Origin: Aestuariivita sp.
Lineage (GTDB): Bacteria; Pseudomonadota; Alphaproteobacteria; Rhodobacterales; Rhodobacteraceae
NCBI GenBank assembly: GCA_026709985.1
Contig: JAPORY010000054.1
Location: 62,001 to 126,000 of the forward strand
DNA length: 64,000 nt
Direction of reading: 5' to 3'
Shown here piece by piece: positions 32,096-41,710 of the stretch. Each line of letters opens with the position of its first letter. Positions within the stretch are counted from its first letter, which is position 1. Below the pieces are notes generated by a model. That model ran no database searches. It had not been told where the DNA came from and saw nothing but the letters and a program-made list of their open reading frames with translations. A program made the translations under genes and the position numbers.

Positions 32096-33718
32096 ATGAA
32101 TGTTAAGATACTCGGGAATCAACTGCATGGGTTGCTTCTTGTCCTCGCCATTGGGCTCGTTCCTGCAGCCTATCCATCCCAAAGCCCGGCAAACTCAGAT
32201 TTTCTTGGTGGATTAGTTGGTGGGATCATTGGTGGTGCCATCGGTAGCGGTGCAAACCAGCAGCAACCGCGGCAGAGGACAACGCAAACGCGGATTGTTC
32301 GACCAAATCCGCAACGACAAGCCAATCGAGAAATGCAGACGGCGCTGAACTACTTCGGCTTTCCCGCTGGAACGCCCGACGGCGCAGTGGGACCAGCGAC
32401 TCGTTCGGCGATAACGGCTTATCAAACGTACATGAATTTTCCGCCGACTGGGAATATTACCCAGTTTGAGCGCGATATTTTAGTTGCCGCGATGAATGTC
32501 GGACAAGCGGGCATTCCAGAAACGGTCCAGTTAGTTGCAACGTCGCCAGAAGGGGCACGCGCACTTCTCACCCGTCAGCTTGAACTGATGACAGGAACGA
32601 CGACTGCTAGGCGAGGTTATCCCGGGGTTCCGATTGAAGTATCTACTGCGATTGACGAAATTGCCGAGACTTCGGATCCAACGGCGGAGCAACTTTTGCA
32701 ACGCTCTGGGTTTATTCAGCTTGCGGATTTAAACGGCGACGGCAACAATGACTATATCATTGATACGTCATTCTCAGGCTCCTCATTTTGGTGCTCGGCG
32801 ACACAATGCAAAACGATAGTGTTTGTGTCGGTTCCTGACGGTTACGCCCGCAATGATTTGCTGGCCTTCAATCCGACAGCCGCAACCTTCCAATGTTTTG
32901 GCGCCACTTGTCAGGTTAATACGGCACCAACAACAAAACTGGCCGTTCAGCCAACTGTGCCGCAGCAAAATCAGCCGCAAATGGGTGAGAATGGTACCAT
33001 TATGGTATCAAATTCTGGGCAGCCTTCTCTGCCTACCTTTGGGGCCGCAGCTAAGGTTGGTGCTGATCCTAGCCTTTCGAGTTTCTGCTCAAAAGTCAGT
33101 TTGTTGACTTCCGAGCGTGGCGGGTTTGTGAAAGTTGGCGGCGATAATCCCGATCTAGCGGTTTCGGAGCAGTTCTGCCTCGCGAGAAGCTTTGCTATTG
33201 ATAATGGTGAAGACCTCATCGCCAACATTGAGGGCGTTACCCAGGCAGATATTGAGCAGCAATGTGCCGCTTTCGAGCCGCTTCTTGTCCCATTAGTGAG
33301 TAAAGCTGGTCAGTACAACCGCGTCGAAGTATTGAATGACCTCAATGCTTTCATCGTTGGGTCCGGTGTACCTCCTGATCAACTCAAAGTTGTTGCTGAA
33401 GCATGTTTGAGCGTCGGTTACCGCCGCGATACGATGGACATGGCCGTAGGATCTGCCCTTTTGATGGTGGGGCTTGGAGAAAAGGTTTATTCGGAACTCG
33501 TCGGTCATCACTTGGGGAAGGGATTCGGCGTAGAAGAAAATGCTACCCTTGCCACTACTTGGTATGAAAACGCCATCACGACCTTACGGGACGGTGCGAA
33601 TCCCGTGTTTGCACCAGAGTTCGCGGGACGCGATGAACTGTTGCACTGGGCGGTTTTCGATGGTGGCACGGGAGCGGTACAGAGTACGATTCCTACCTTT
33701 GGTACGAAGTCAAATTGA
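32096..33718 (+). CDS. Exported peptidoglycan-binding-domain protein
   Basis: Protein of 540 residues with a signal peptide (LLLVLAIGLVPAAYPSQS). A glycine-zipper stretch follows (GGLVGGIIGGAIGSG, about 38-52), then a Gln/Arg-rich linker. A PG_binding_1-type domain at about 79-125 (MQTALNYFGFPAGTPDGAVGPATRSAITAYQ) is present. Further on, a Ca-loop-like DLNGDGNNDYIID sits before two Cys pairs (FWCSATQCKT, FQCFGATCQ). The C-terminal half is conserved-looking but unnamed. It probably sits in the periplasm bound to the cell wall. A strong terminator follows at 33777, so it is likely a single-gene unit. Confidence 0.8.
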   Translation: MNVKILGNQLHGLLLVLAIGLVPAAYPSQSPANSDFLGGLVGGIIGGAIGSGANQQQPRQRTTQTRIVRPNPQRQANREMQTALNYFGFPAGTPDGAVGPATRSAITAYQTYMNFPPTGNITQFERDILVAAMNVGQAGIPETVQLVATSPEGARALLTRQLELMTGTTTARRGYPGVPIEVSTAIDEIAETSDPTAEQLLQRSGFIQLADLNGDGNNDYIIDTSFSGSSFWCSATQCKTIVFVSVPDGYARNDLLAFNPTAATFQCFGATCQVNTAPTTKLAVQPTVPQQNQPQMGENGTIMVSNSGQPSLPTFGAAAKVGADPSLSSFCSKVSLLTSERGGFVKVGGDNPDLAVSEQFCLARSFAIDNGEDLIANIEGVTQADIEQQCAAFEPLLVPLVSKAGQYNRVEVLNDLNAFIVGSGVPPDQLKVVAEACLSVGYRRDTMDMAVGSALLMVGLGEKVYSELVGHHLGKGFGVEENATLATTWYENAITTLRDGANPVFAPEFAGRDELLHWAVFDGGTGAVQSTIPTFGTKSN

Positions 33719-33776
33719 TCCCTTTCTGATTAAATTGTCTAACTGGTCAACGAAACCACGATAGTGATCAAATATG

Positions 33777-33815
33777 AGCCCGACCGACACTGCGGTGTTG
33801 GTCGGGCTTATTTTT
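33777..33815 (+). terminator. Rho-independent terminator
   Basis: AGCCCGACCGACAC pairs perfectly except for a G-T pair with GTGTTGGTCGGGCT around a 4-base loop, followed by TATTTTT. It lies 58 bp after the peptidoglycan-binding protein gene and is the clearest terminator in the window. Confidence 0.93.
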
Positions 33816-34137
33816 GCGCGGAACAAATATGTTGTTCTAGTAAGATTGGAAGTGATCGCACTCACGCTTGCTTTGAGATAGGAAGACTAGTATCCGGAAA
33901 TTATTGAAATGCTGGTTTGTAATTCAAAACGGCAGCAGATTTTTTGCCATAATGAACGTGATATTCCCATCAATTCAATGATGTTAGTACACTAGATCTC
34001 TCGAAGGATATGGTCAACTCGCCATAATTTTGCGGCATAGCCGCCTATAATCTAATGCCGGTGATAATGAACTCAATCGGTACATCGCACTCGCAGTACC
34101 GCCTGATCGCCCACTGCTCGCCGAGAAAAAACTATTG
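33816..34137. other. Non-coding stretch before hipBA
   Basis: About 320 bp with no gene or RNA recognised. It lies between a strong terminator and the hipBA promoter, so it is probably spacer. Confidence 0.5.
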
Positions 34138-34182
34138 ACCGATGAGTCGGTCACAAATATCTCTGTGACTGATTTTTCAGTC
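34138..34182 (+). promoter_or_regulatory. hipBA promoter with three tandem palindromes
   Basis: Three inverted repeats run head to tail just before hipB: ACCGA-N4-TCGGT at 34138-34151, GTCACA-N8-TGTGAC at 34150-34169, and GACTGA-N4-TCAGTC at 34167-34182. A TTGACC at 34135 with TATCTC 17 bp later could be the -35 and -10 boxes, placing the palindromes over the promoter. This fits autorepression by the HipB-HipA complex, the rule for this family. Confidence 0.65.
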
Positions 34183-34193
34183 AGGATATTGCC

Positions 34194-34529
34194 ATGGGAA
34201 ATACGCCACGCTCATACTCACGCCTTACAAAAGAGGCTCTCATGCTCCTAGGTAAGCAGATCAAGCTTGCTCGGAAACGCCGAAGGATGTCGGAATATGA
34301 TCTCGCGGCTCGCGTCGGCATCGCTAGGAGCACGTTGCAGCTTATTGAGAAAGGAAATCCATCCGTAGCGGTTGGCCTCGTACTTGAAGCCGCTACTTTG
34401 ACCGGCGTTGATCTTTTTGTGCCAGAAGCAACGTCACTGGTACCACAATTGGAGCAAGTTGACGACAAACTTGCTTTAATGCCGAGTTCAGTTCGGAAGT
34501 CCCGCTATACGGTCGATGATGACTTCTGA
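34194..34529 (+). CDS. hipB: HipB-type antitoxin / HTH repressor
   Basis: Xre-family helix-turn-helix protein of 111 residues. The HTH core is LGKQIKLARKRRRMSEYDLAARVGIARSTLQLIEKGNPSVAVGLVLEAATLTG. It precedes and overlaps hipA by 14 bp, the normal order of type II HipBA modules, so it should neutralise HipA and repress the operon. The C-terminal tail is acidic and flexible. The start at ATG 34194 is 12 bp after the last operator palindrome. Confidence 0.85.
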   Translation: MGNTPRSYSRLTKEALMLLGKQIKLARKRRRMSEYDLAARVGIARSTLQLIEKGNPSVAVGLVLEAATLTGVDLFVPEATSLVPQLEQVDDKLALMPSSVRKSRYTVDDDF

Positions 34530-35808
34530 CAGTGAGCAGCCGGTCGAAGCGTTCGTCTGGATTTGGTTACCAAAGAAAACAGACCCCGTGGTGGCGGGTC
34601 GTATCTCTGTGGAACACGATCACTTTACCTTCACCTATGGCCGTTCCTATCTTGAGCGAGCGGATGCCATCCCAATTTATGCGCCAGAACTCCGCTTGCA
34701 GCGCGGTGCTATTGCCCCAGAACCGCCGCTTACGATGGCCAACGCCCTGCGAGACGCTTCACCCGATGCATGGGGCCGTCGCGTAATCGCTTACCGCCTC
34801 GGCGGCTATGAGGCCGATAGGAGAGCGACAACCGAACTCAATGAACTCACTTTTATGCTCAGATCAGGTTCGGATCGCATTGGTGCACTCGATTTTCAAG
34901 CATCGCCCACAGAATACCTCCCCCGAGGGTCCAATGCCGAAACTCTCAACGCTTTGTTAGATTCGGCAGATCGGGTAGATCGTGGATTACCACTGTCTCC
35001 AGATCTCGCGGAGGCTTTACAGCACGGCACGGCTATTGGGGGAGCAAGGCCGAAAGTACTTATTCAGGACCGAGGGGTCAAATATGTCGCTAAGTTCTCG
35101 TCCTCGACCGATACATACAGTGCTGTGAAGGCTGAGTTCGTCGCTATGCGTCTCGCGAAACTTGTGGGGCTGAATGTCACGCCAGTCCATCTCGTGCGAG
35201 CCATGAATAAAGACGTGCTGTTGGTTCGACGGTTTGATCGTGCACACGCAAAGGACGGATGGACACGCAGTGCTATGGTATCGGCGCTGACATTGCTCGG
35301 CCTTGACGAGCGCATGGCAGCTCATGCGTCCTACGAAGTGTTCGCCGATATCGTGCGGGCACGCCTTTGCAATCCGACCAACACCTTAAGAGAGTTATTC
35401 GCCCGTATGACCTTCAATATTTTGGTCGGAAACACCGACGATCACGCCCGCAACCACGCCGCCTTTTGGGACGGTGAGGGTCTCGCCCTTACACCAGCTT
35501 ACGATATATGTCCGCAGTCACGCGTTGGTCGCGAAGCTTCTCAAGCCATGCAGATCCATGGTCGTGAGCGGCGCAGCCAGCTGTCTCTTTGCCTTGCCTC
35601 CGCAAATAAGTTTCTTCTTACCAACGATCAGGCTTTGGAAATTATGCAGCAGCAAGTGGCTGTCATTGAGTCGAACTGGCAATCAGTTTGTGAACAAGCA
35701 GAGTTGGCCGACGTTGAGCGACGAATGCTCTGGCGGCGGCAATTCCTTAATGACCTCGCATTTGAAGGGATTGAGAATCACTTTAGGAATGCTGGCTGCT
35801 CTTTTTGA
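34516..35808 (+). CDS. hipA: HipA-type serine/threonine kinase toxin
   Basis: Protein of 430 residues. N-terminal HipA domain (AGRISVEHDHFTFTYGRSYLERADAIPI), Gly-rich loop GTAIGGARPK (171-180), ATP-contacting VAKF lysine (Lys193), catalytic-loop NTDDHARNH (306-314) and YDICP (329-333). All key kinase residues look intact. Well-studied HipA toxins phosphorylate GltX and so block charging of tRNA-Glu; a gltX lies 4.5 kb away, though that spacing alone means little. The start overlaps hipB (ATGATG at 34516), implying coupled translation. Confidence 0.9.
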   Translation: MMTSDSEQPVEAFVWIWLPKKTDPVVAGRISVEHDHFTFTYGRSYLERADAIPIYAPELRLQRGAIAPEPPLTMANALRDASPDAWGRRVIAYRLGGYEADRRATTELNELTFMLRSGSDRIGALDFQASPTEYLPRGSNAETLNALLDSADRVDRGLPLSPDLAEALQHGTAIGGARPKVLIQDRGVKYVAKFSSSTDTYSAVKAEFVAMRLAKLVGLNVTPVHLVRAMNKDVLLVRRFDRAHAKDGWTRSAMVSALTLLGLDERMAAHASYEVFADIVRARLCNPTNTLRELFARMTFNILVGNTDDHARNHAAFWDGEGLALTPAYDICPQSRVGREASQAMQIHGRERRSQLSLCLASANKFLLTNDQALEIMQQQVAVIESNWQSVCEQAELADVERRMLWRRQFLNDLAFEGIENHFRNAGCSF

Positions 35809-36226
35809 TGCTATTTTTCTGAGGGGATCAGCGTCGGAAATTGTTGGTATCAATTGCAGCAAAACAGTGCACAATCTCGGTATTCGGCTCGCTTGGATAA
35901 TTCGCGTATTATCACGATCGATAAATGGACTGCTTGGCTGCATGTGTTATTCGAGTTGTGAATACGCCACGATACCTCCTGATCATGTCGTCATAAGAAT
36001 CTCCGATGGTTGAAAACTATGTGATTCTTGTGATTGTTCGAAATCGGCGCCGTGCATAAGGCGATGAGATTGTTCGTGTTAAATTATCTTCGATCAGATG
36101 CGCTCAACGCCCCGCAACATTGTTTTCTTGGCACCTCGTAGAGCACGCACAGATGACGAATCCTAATACGATCACCCCCTCAGAACGACAATACTCTGCT
36201 GTGATGATCGTATGATAATCATGCCG
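35809..36226. other. Non-coding stretch between hipA and tesA
   Basis: About 420 bp between convergent genes. No frame with protein-like composition, no clear terminator and no repeat was seen. Confidence 0.5.
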
Positions 36227-36868
36227 TTAATTTTGGTGGATGCGCTCTATGAGTTGCAAAACAATCGGTCCGATCACCTCAACAATAATAGTGACGCCAG
36301 AGAGATTTGGGTGGATTCCATCATCCTGAAAGTACTCTAATAACTTGGCAGGATCAGTTGAGATTTCGTTGAGGCCAGCAAAAAAATTCTCAAAATAGAA
36401 TATCGGATACTTCTGCGCCAAGTTCGGAAAGATAGCGTCAAATTGCCGCTTATAGTTTGCTCCAAAGTTTTGCGGCGCTGGTATGCCAATAAGTAAGACT
36501 TCAATATCTCTTTCAGTCACCACCCCTAGAATTTTGTCCAAGTTGCGTTCGCTATCGCTGGGATCAATGCCGCGGAGAGCATCATTGGCGCCAAGAATAA
36601 TTATCATTCCGTCAACATCTGGGGTGACAGACCAATCAACTCTTGCTGCACCGCCAGCAGTTGTATCCCCCGATACCCCGGCATTGATCAGATCGACCTC
36701 AGCACCTTGTTTGAGCAACCAGCGTTCTAAATTTGGTACAAAGCCATCTTTCTGCGCAAGGCCAAACCCATGGATAAGACTGTCGCCAAATGCCACAATT
36801 CGCGCTGGCTCGGCTTGCGCCGATGAAATAAAAAAAATCAATAGTATTGCAATAATTGACTTTATCAT
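36227..36868 (-). CDS. tesA: GDSL arylesterase / acyl-CoA thioesterase I-like
   Basis: Exported SGNH/GDSL hydrolase of 213 residues. Signal peptide MIKSIIAILLIFFISSAQA, then block I GDSLIHGFGL (Ser30), block II NAGVSGDTT, block III GANDALRG and block V DGIHP. These are the four SGNH blocks with Ser, Gly, Asn and Asp-His. The frame extends upstream to 36952, but the signal peptide starts at ATG 36868, giving a divergent promoter with the ABC gene at 36917. The tesA-ybbA-ybbP cluster is a recurring arrangement. Confidence 0.92.
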   Translation of the reverse strand: MIKSIIAILLIFFISSAQAEPARIVAFGDSLIHGFGLAQKDGFVPNLERWLLKQGAEVDLINAGVSGDTTAGGAARVDWSVTPDVDGMIIILGANDALRGIDPSDSERNLDKILGVVTERDIEVLLIGIPAPQNFGANYKRQFDAIFPNLAQKYPIFYFENFFAGLNEISTDPAKLLEYFQDDGIHPNLSGVTIIVEVIGPIVLQLIERIHQN

Positions 36869-36916
36869 AAGTACTGACACATCATACCAGACGGATTGAC
36901 TACGACGGGAAAGTAA

Positions 36917-37606
36917 ATGTCGCACCCCATATTGTCGCTGACTGATGTGCATTTTTCGCTCAGGGGTAATGCGGGTGTTGTGCCGATCTTACAGGGAGTT
37001 ACCTTCGTTATCGCTCGCGAACAAACCGTTGCTCTTGTTGGCCCGTCAGGGTCGGGAAAAACATCCTTATTAATGCTAATCGGTGGACTCGAACAAGCTA
37101 CACTGGGAAAGGTTTTGGTATTTGGGCATGATCTTTCTAAGATGAACGAGGACGCGCTCGCCGAGTTTCGGCGAAACCATATGGGAGTGATATTTCAATC
37201 CTTCAATCTTATCCCCACAATGACTGCTCTTGAAAACGTAGCAACGGCCTTGGAACTAATCGGAAACGATGATCCTTTCAAGCGGGCGCAAGCCGAGTTG
37301 AAGGCCGTTGGTCTAGCAAAACGTGCTGATCACTATCCTCGTCAATTATCTGGTGGTGAGCAACAACGGGTTGCACTCGCAAGAGCCTCCGTTACACGAC
37401 CAAAAGTCATTCTCGCCGATGAACCGACTGGCAATCTAGACTCAGCCATTAGTGCCGAAATTGTCAAACTGTTGTTTCGGCTGCGCGATCAGCATCAGGC
37501 AACGCTTGTTATTGCAACGCATTCTCGCCGACTAGCAGCAGAATGCGATCAAATTATTCGTTTACAAGATGGTCGCATCATGATGACGCCCGGAGCATCG
37601 TCTTGA
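36917..37606 (+). CDS. ybbA: ABC transporter ATPase, YbbA/LolD-like
   Basis: ABC ATPase of 229 residues of the MacB/LolD group. Walker [11 protein letters not shown]-loop [16 protein letters not shown], signature [14 protein letters not shown] and Walker [14 protein letters not shown]. It overlaps the next gene by 4 bp and diverges from tesA. Together with the FtsX-type permease it likely extrudes or releases a lipid or small molecule; the substrate of YbbAP is not established. Confidence 0.92.
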   Translation: MSHPILSLTDVHFSLRGNAGVVPILQGVTFVIAREQTVALVGPSGSGKTSLLMLIGGLEQATLGKVLVFGHDLSKMNEDALAEFRRNHMGVIFQSFNLIPTMTALENVATALELIGNDDPFKRAQAELKAVGLAKRADHYPRQLSGGEQQRVALARASVTRPKVILADEPTGNLDSAISAEIVKLLFRLRDQHQATLVIATHSRRLAAECDQIIRLQDGRIMMTPGASS

Positions 37607-40131
37607 ATATCGGTCTTGCCGCAAAACTTGCAGTCCGTGATTTAAGAGGGGGAGTCCGAAGCCTCCAAATTCTCATGGCGTGCTTGACTCTCGGAGTAGC
37701 AGCCATTTCCACCATCGGTACAGTGCGCGAGTCCTTACAGGCGGGCTTAACCCAAGAAGCGACAGCACTTCTTGGCGGCGACGCTCAGATTGAGTTTGCC
37801 TATCGGTTTGCAAATAGTCGCGAATTGGCCTGGATGTCAGATAACGCCGCGTTAATTTCTAAGGTAACTGACTTTCGGTCCATGCTGACTGTCAAACGCG
37901 GTAACGCAAAGGCGCGAGGCCTGACGCAGGTTAAATCCATAGACGACGCGTATCCCTTGATTGGGGAAGTGGAAATTTCGCCGCCGCTGACATTATCAAA
38001 AGCTCTAGATGGGCGAAACGGGATTCCCGGCGCCGTTGTACACCCAACGCTTGTTGAGCGCCTTGGTCTTGGAATTGGTGATCTGTTTTATCTCGGCGAA
38101 CAAAAATTCGTTCTGACTGCAATTCTTGATCGCGAACCTGACAGCCTTTCTGGCGGTTTTGAATTAGGACCGCGCACAATTGTTCGCACCGCCGCACTCT
38201 CAGACTCTGGATTATTGCAGTCAGGATCACTGTTTTCGACAAAGTATCGATTAAAATTGTTTGAAGGAGCGCCTCTTGAAGAAACCGCACGGCGAGCCGA
38301 AGAGCAATTGGCAAATAGTGGAATGCAATGGCGAGATTCTCGCAACGCAACCCCCAGAGTGTCGGAATTTATTGAGCGATTAAGCACCTTTCTGACATTG
38401 CTTGGGCTGTCAGGGCTCGCAATCGGCGGGGTCGGCGTCTTTGTTTCGGTGCAAGACTACTTGGAGGGGAAGCTTCAGGTCATCGCCATTCTTAAGACAC
38501 TAGGTGCTGATCAGTCCCTAGTTCTCAAAATTTTCTTGGGGCAAGTTGGTCTCGTTGCGCTTCTTGCCGTTTTGGTCGGAGCGGCGATCGGTGGCTTAAC
38601 GTCATATTCGATTGGCACCGCCTTTGGTCGAGAACTACCAGTTCCGTCCGTTTTTTCAATTTATCCGGCACCAATGATCGAAGCGGCCATACTTGGTATG
38701 ATTACAGCCGCGATCTTCTCAGTGTGGCCGCTTGCACGGATAGATGAAGTTCGAGCCGCGGCTTTGTTTCGTGACACACAGCCTCAAACACGCCGTCTGC
38801 CAAGTCGGATCGTACTGGCGTTCGTGAGCCTTTTTCTAATTACCTTAGTACTCCTCGCTGGTTGGTTTAATGCATCAACACAGTTGACGTTCTGGATGAC
38901 CTTGGGCCTCATTGCGACCATGATGTTGCTCGCATTGGCAGCCGCTGTGTTGCGCAAGCTTTGTGGGCTTCTTGTCCCTGTGGTTGGGAAGAAGCCGGAA
39001 TTGCGATGGGCTCTGTGTGCGCTCTCAGGTTCGCAGATGGGCAGTTTACCTATGATATTGGCGCTGGGTTTGGGTTTTTCTGTGCTTTCTGTTTTGTTGC
39101 AGTTTGATGGCAATCTCCGAAATCGAATTATTAATGAACTGCCAGAGGCCGCCCCTGCCTACTTCTTTGTCGATATTCAGCGTGAACAACTATCAGGCTT
39201 CCGCCGGCGCTTGGATGACGATCCAGCGGTTACACGAGTAGAGAGTTTGCCAATGCTGCGGGGCATTATCAGCGAGATAAACGGTAAGCCCGCTAATGAG
39301 ACGGCAGGCGATCATTGGGTGCTCGAAGGGGATCGCGGAATCACGTATGCGGAGAACTTGTCAGCTGATACCAATTTGGTCGCTGGCGAGTGGTGGGATG
39401 CCAACTATATCGGAGAACCGCAAGTTAGCTTTGCCGCGCAGGAAGCCCTTGAAATGGGCATATCTCTCGGCGATCAATTGACGCTAAACATTCTGGGGCG
39501 CGACATTCAAACGCGTGTTTCGTCATTGCGGGAAGTCGACTTCTCGACGGCTGGTATCGGCTTTATCATGGTGCTTAATCCCGCGGCATTGGCGGGTGCT
39601 CCGCACAGCTTTATCGCAACAGTCTATACGGAGGAATCAGCTGAGGCAGCAATTGTTCGTGATTTATCCGAGCGTTTCCCAAATATTACGGCGATTCGTG
39701 TTCGTGATGTTATTGAGCAAGTGAACACACTGCTGTCAGCGATTTCCGCAGCGACGTTACTTGGCGCTTTGGCAGCTATTGCTGTGGGTTTTCTTGTGCT
39801 CATCGGCGTTGCTGCTACCGGAAAGCGGCCAAAATCCTATGAAGCCGCTGTTTTAAGAACCCTAGGTGCAAGTCGCAGACAAATTCTGCTAAGTTTTTCG
39901 ATGCGAACTTTCATTTTGGGATTAACCGCGGGTACAATTGCGTTCATTATGGGAATTATTGGCGGTTGGCTAATCTGTACCTATCTGATTGACACAAGCT
40001 TCGAGATCATTTGGTCCGCCGCAACGATGGTGATTGGCGGTGGTTTGTTGGTGAGCATTGCGGCCGAGATTGTGTTCGTTCGACAGCCTGTCATTACGAA
40101 ACCAGCAAAAGTTCTGCGGCTTTCTCAATGA
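37603..40131 (+). CDS. ybbP: ABC transporter permease, YbbP/FtsX type
   Basis: Large permease of 842 residues with two FtsX-like blocks, each with several transmembrane segments, and a long periplasmic part between (about residues 490-690). A TTG at 37603 overlaps the ATPase stop (TTGA), so I use it; the frame is open further upstream inside the ATPase gene. The conserved segments YLEGKLQVIAILKTLGADQSLVL and KRPKSYEAAVLRTLGASRRQILLS are the paired coupling helices facing the ATPase. Confidence 0.9.
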   Translation: MNIGLAAKLAVRDLRGGVRSLQILMACLTLGVAAISTIGTVRESLQAGLTQEATALLGGDAQIEFAYRFANSRELAWMSDNAALISKVTDFRSMLTVKRGNAKARGLTQVKSIDDAYPLIGEVEISPPLTLSKALDGRNGIPGAVVHPTLVERLGLGIGDLFYLGEQKFVLTAILDREPDSLSGGFELGPRTIVRTAALSDSGLLQSGSLFSTKYRLKLFEGAPLEETARRAEEQLANSGMQWRDSRNATPRVSEFIERLSTFLTLLGLSGLAIGGVGVFVSVQDYLEGKLQVIAILKTLGADQSLVLKIFLGQVGLVALLAVLVGAAIGGLTSYSIGTAFGRELPVPSVFSIYPAPMIEAAILGMITAAIFSVWPLARIDEVRAAALFRDTQPQTRRLPSRIVLAFVSLFLITLVLLAGWFNASTQLTFWMTLGLIATMMLLALAAAVLRKLCGLLVPVVGKKPELRWALCALSGSQMGSLPMILALGLGFSVLSVLLQFDGNLRNRIINELPEAAPAYFFVDIQREQLSGFRRRLDDDPAVTRVESLPMLRGIISEINGKPANETAGDHWVLEGDRGITYAENLSADTNLVAGEWWDANYIGEPQVSFAAQEALEMGISLGDQLTLNILGRDIQTRVSSLREVDFSTAGIGFIMVLNPAALAGAPHSFIATVYTEESAEAAIVRDLSERFPNITAIRVRDVIEQVNTLLSAISAATLLGALAAIAVGFLVLIGVAATGKRPKSYEAAVLRTLGASRRQILLSFSMRTFILGLTAGTIAFIMGIIGGWLICTYLIDTSFEIIWSAATMVIGGGLLVSIAAEIVFVRQPVITKPAKVLRLSQ

Positions 40132-40153
40132 CGATCACTTGTATAACCGGCCA

Positions 40154-40176
40154 TAGTCGCTTCTTTATCGCGACTA
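40154..40176 (+). terminator. Small hairpin after ybbP
   Basis: TAGTCGC and GCGACTA form a perfect 7 bp stem with a 9-base loop, 23 bp after the ybbP stop. No U-run follows, so termination is uncertain. Confidence 0.35.
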
Positions 40177-40323
40177 ATTCTGACCGCAATGCTACGTTAT
40201 CTGATCACGACGGTGGCTTCTTCCCAGTGTCCAATTGCAAGAATGATTGAGTAGGGCAATTGCTGGAAATTAATGGCGCTGATGTGCCCTCGCGATTCGT
40301 TTTGGGTCTTGGTATTCGATCAG

Positions 40324-41652
40324 CTACAGTGCTTTTGCCTTAATGACCTGCAGGAGCGGCATTACCGCGCCCATATCAGGACCAGAACTCTGGCCCGTAA
40401 GGGCTTTTCGCAACGGCATAAATAAACCGCGACCACGGCGGTCCGTTTTTTCCTTCACGTCGCGTGTCCAATTGGCCCAAGTATTTTCGTCAAAGGGTCT
40501 TTCGGGTAAAATCTCGAGTGCTACATTCACAAACTCGCGATCTTCTTCCGCAATTTCTGGGTCAGCGCCGTCGCGAAATATTAACCACCAAGTTGCTAAG
40601 TCCTGCTTGGTCGAAATATTGCCGCGAGTGGTTAACCAGAATTTTTCCGCTAGCGATTCCGGCACCCCTAGCTGTTTAATCTCTGCCGCTACAGCTTCGA
40701 ATGCGAGCGTTTGAAGGTATTTTCCCGAAAGCGGAAACAGAAGTTGCTCATCAAACTTTGTGGCGGAAGCTCCAAACCGTGAGATGTCGAATTCATCAAC
40801 GAGTTCGGTTAGATTTTGATAGACGACAACGGGATCAGAAGTGCCAAGGCGAGCGAGCAGGCTCAGAAGAGCCATCGGCTCTATTCCGGTTTGGCGCAAC
40901 ACGCGTAACGCGTTGGCACCAACGCGTTTCGCGAAGGGTTCACCCTTCGGCCCAGTTAAGAGCGAATGATGTGCAAAACGCGGGACTGATCCACCGAGAG
41001 CACGAATAATTTGGCATTGAATAGCGGTATTGGTGACATGATCAGAACCCCGAACCACGTCAGTAATTTTCATCTCAATGTCATCGACTACCGAGGCAAG
41101 CGTGTATAAAAATTGCCCATCTCGGCGAATCAAGACTGGGTCTGAAAGGCTAGCGGTATCAATCGAGACCTCTCCGAGGATGCCATCAATCCAAGTAACA
41201 CGCTCGTGGTCTAACTTGAAGCGCCAGACACCATTTCCTCGCTCTGAACGTAACGCGGTCTTTTCGGCCTCGGTCAAGGATAGCGCGGCCCGATCATATA
41301 CGGGCGGGCGTCCCATATTGCGCTGTTTCTTACGCTTTAGTTCAAGCTCAGACGGTGTCTCGAACGCCTCGTACAATCGGCCCATCGCACGGAGTTGATC
41401 AGCGGCCTTAAGATATCGTTCTAAGCGATCTGATTGTCGCTCTAACCGATCCCAGTGCAGACCCAACCAGTTCAAATCTTCCCTAATGGAGTCCGAAAAA
41501 GCAGTCTTTGATCTTTCTCTGTCGGTGTCATCAAGGCGCAAGATAAACTGACCGGTGACTTTACGCGCAATGAGAAAATTCATCAGTGCCGTGCGCAAAT
41601 TTCCGACATGCAAATGGCCAGTCGGGGAGGGAGCAAAACGAGTGATTGTCAT
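40324..41652 (-). CDS. gltX: Glutamyl-tRNA synthetase with degenerate KMSKS loop
   Basis: Class Ib synthetase of 442 residues. The N-terminal HIGH-type signature is RFAPSPTGHLHVGNLRTALMN. The KMSKS position reads EPFAKRVGANALRVLRQTGIEPMA (residues 238-261), lacking the Ser-Lys of the usual KLSKR. Alphaproteobacteria often carry two GltX paralogues; length and sequence style suggest this is one of them. A full anticodon-binding C-terminal half is present, so it is not a short GluQ-type protein. Which tRNA it charges cannot be decided here. Confidence 0.88.
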   Translation of the reverse strand: MTITRFAPSPTGHLHVGNLRTALMNFLIARKVTGQFILRLDDTDRERSKTAFSDSIREDLNWLGLHWDRLERQSDRLERYLKAADQLRAMGRLYEAFETPSELELKRKKQRNMGRPPVYDRAALSLTEAEKTALRSERGNGVWRFKLDHERVTWIDGILGEVSIDTASLSDPVLIRRDGQFLYTLASVVDDIEMKITDVVRGSDHVTNTAIQCQIIRALGGSVPRFAHHSLLTGPKGEPFAKRVGANALRVLRQTGIEPMALLSLLARLGTSDPVVVYQNLTELVDEFDISRFGASATKFDEQLLFPLSGKYLQTLAFEAVAAEIKQLGVPESLAEKFWLTTRGNISTKQDLATWWLIFRDGADPEIAEEDREFVNVALEILPERPFDENTWANWTRDVKEKTDRRGRGLFMPLRKALTGQSSGPDMGAVMPLLQVIKAKAL

Positions 41653-41710
41653 TCGACCGAATACGTGAACTGTTGGTGGAGATTTAGAGCGTTGGTCGTC
41701 ACATTATGGG

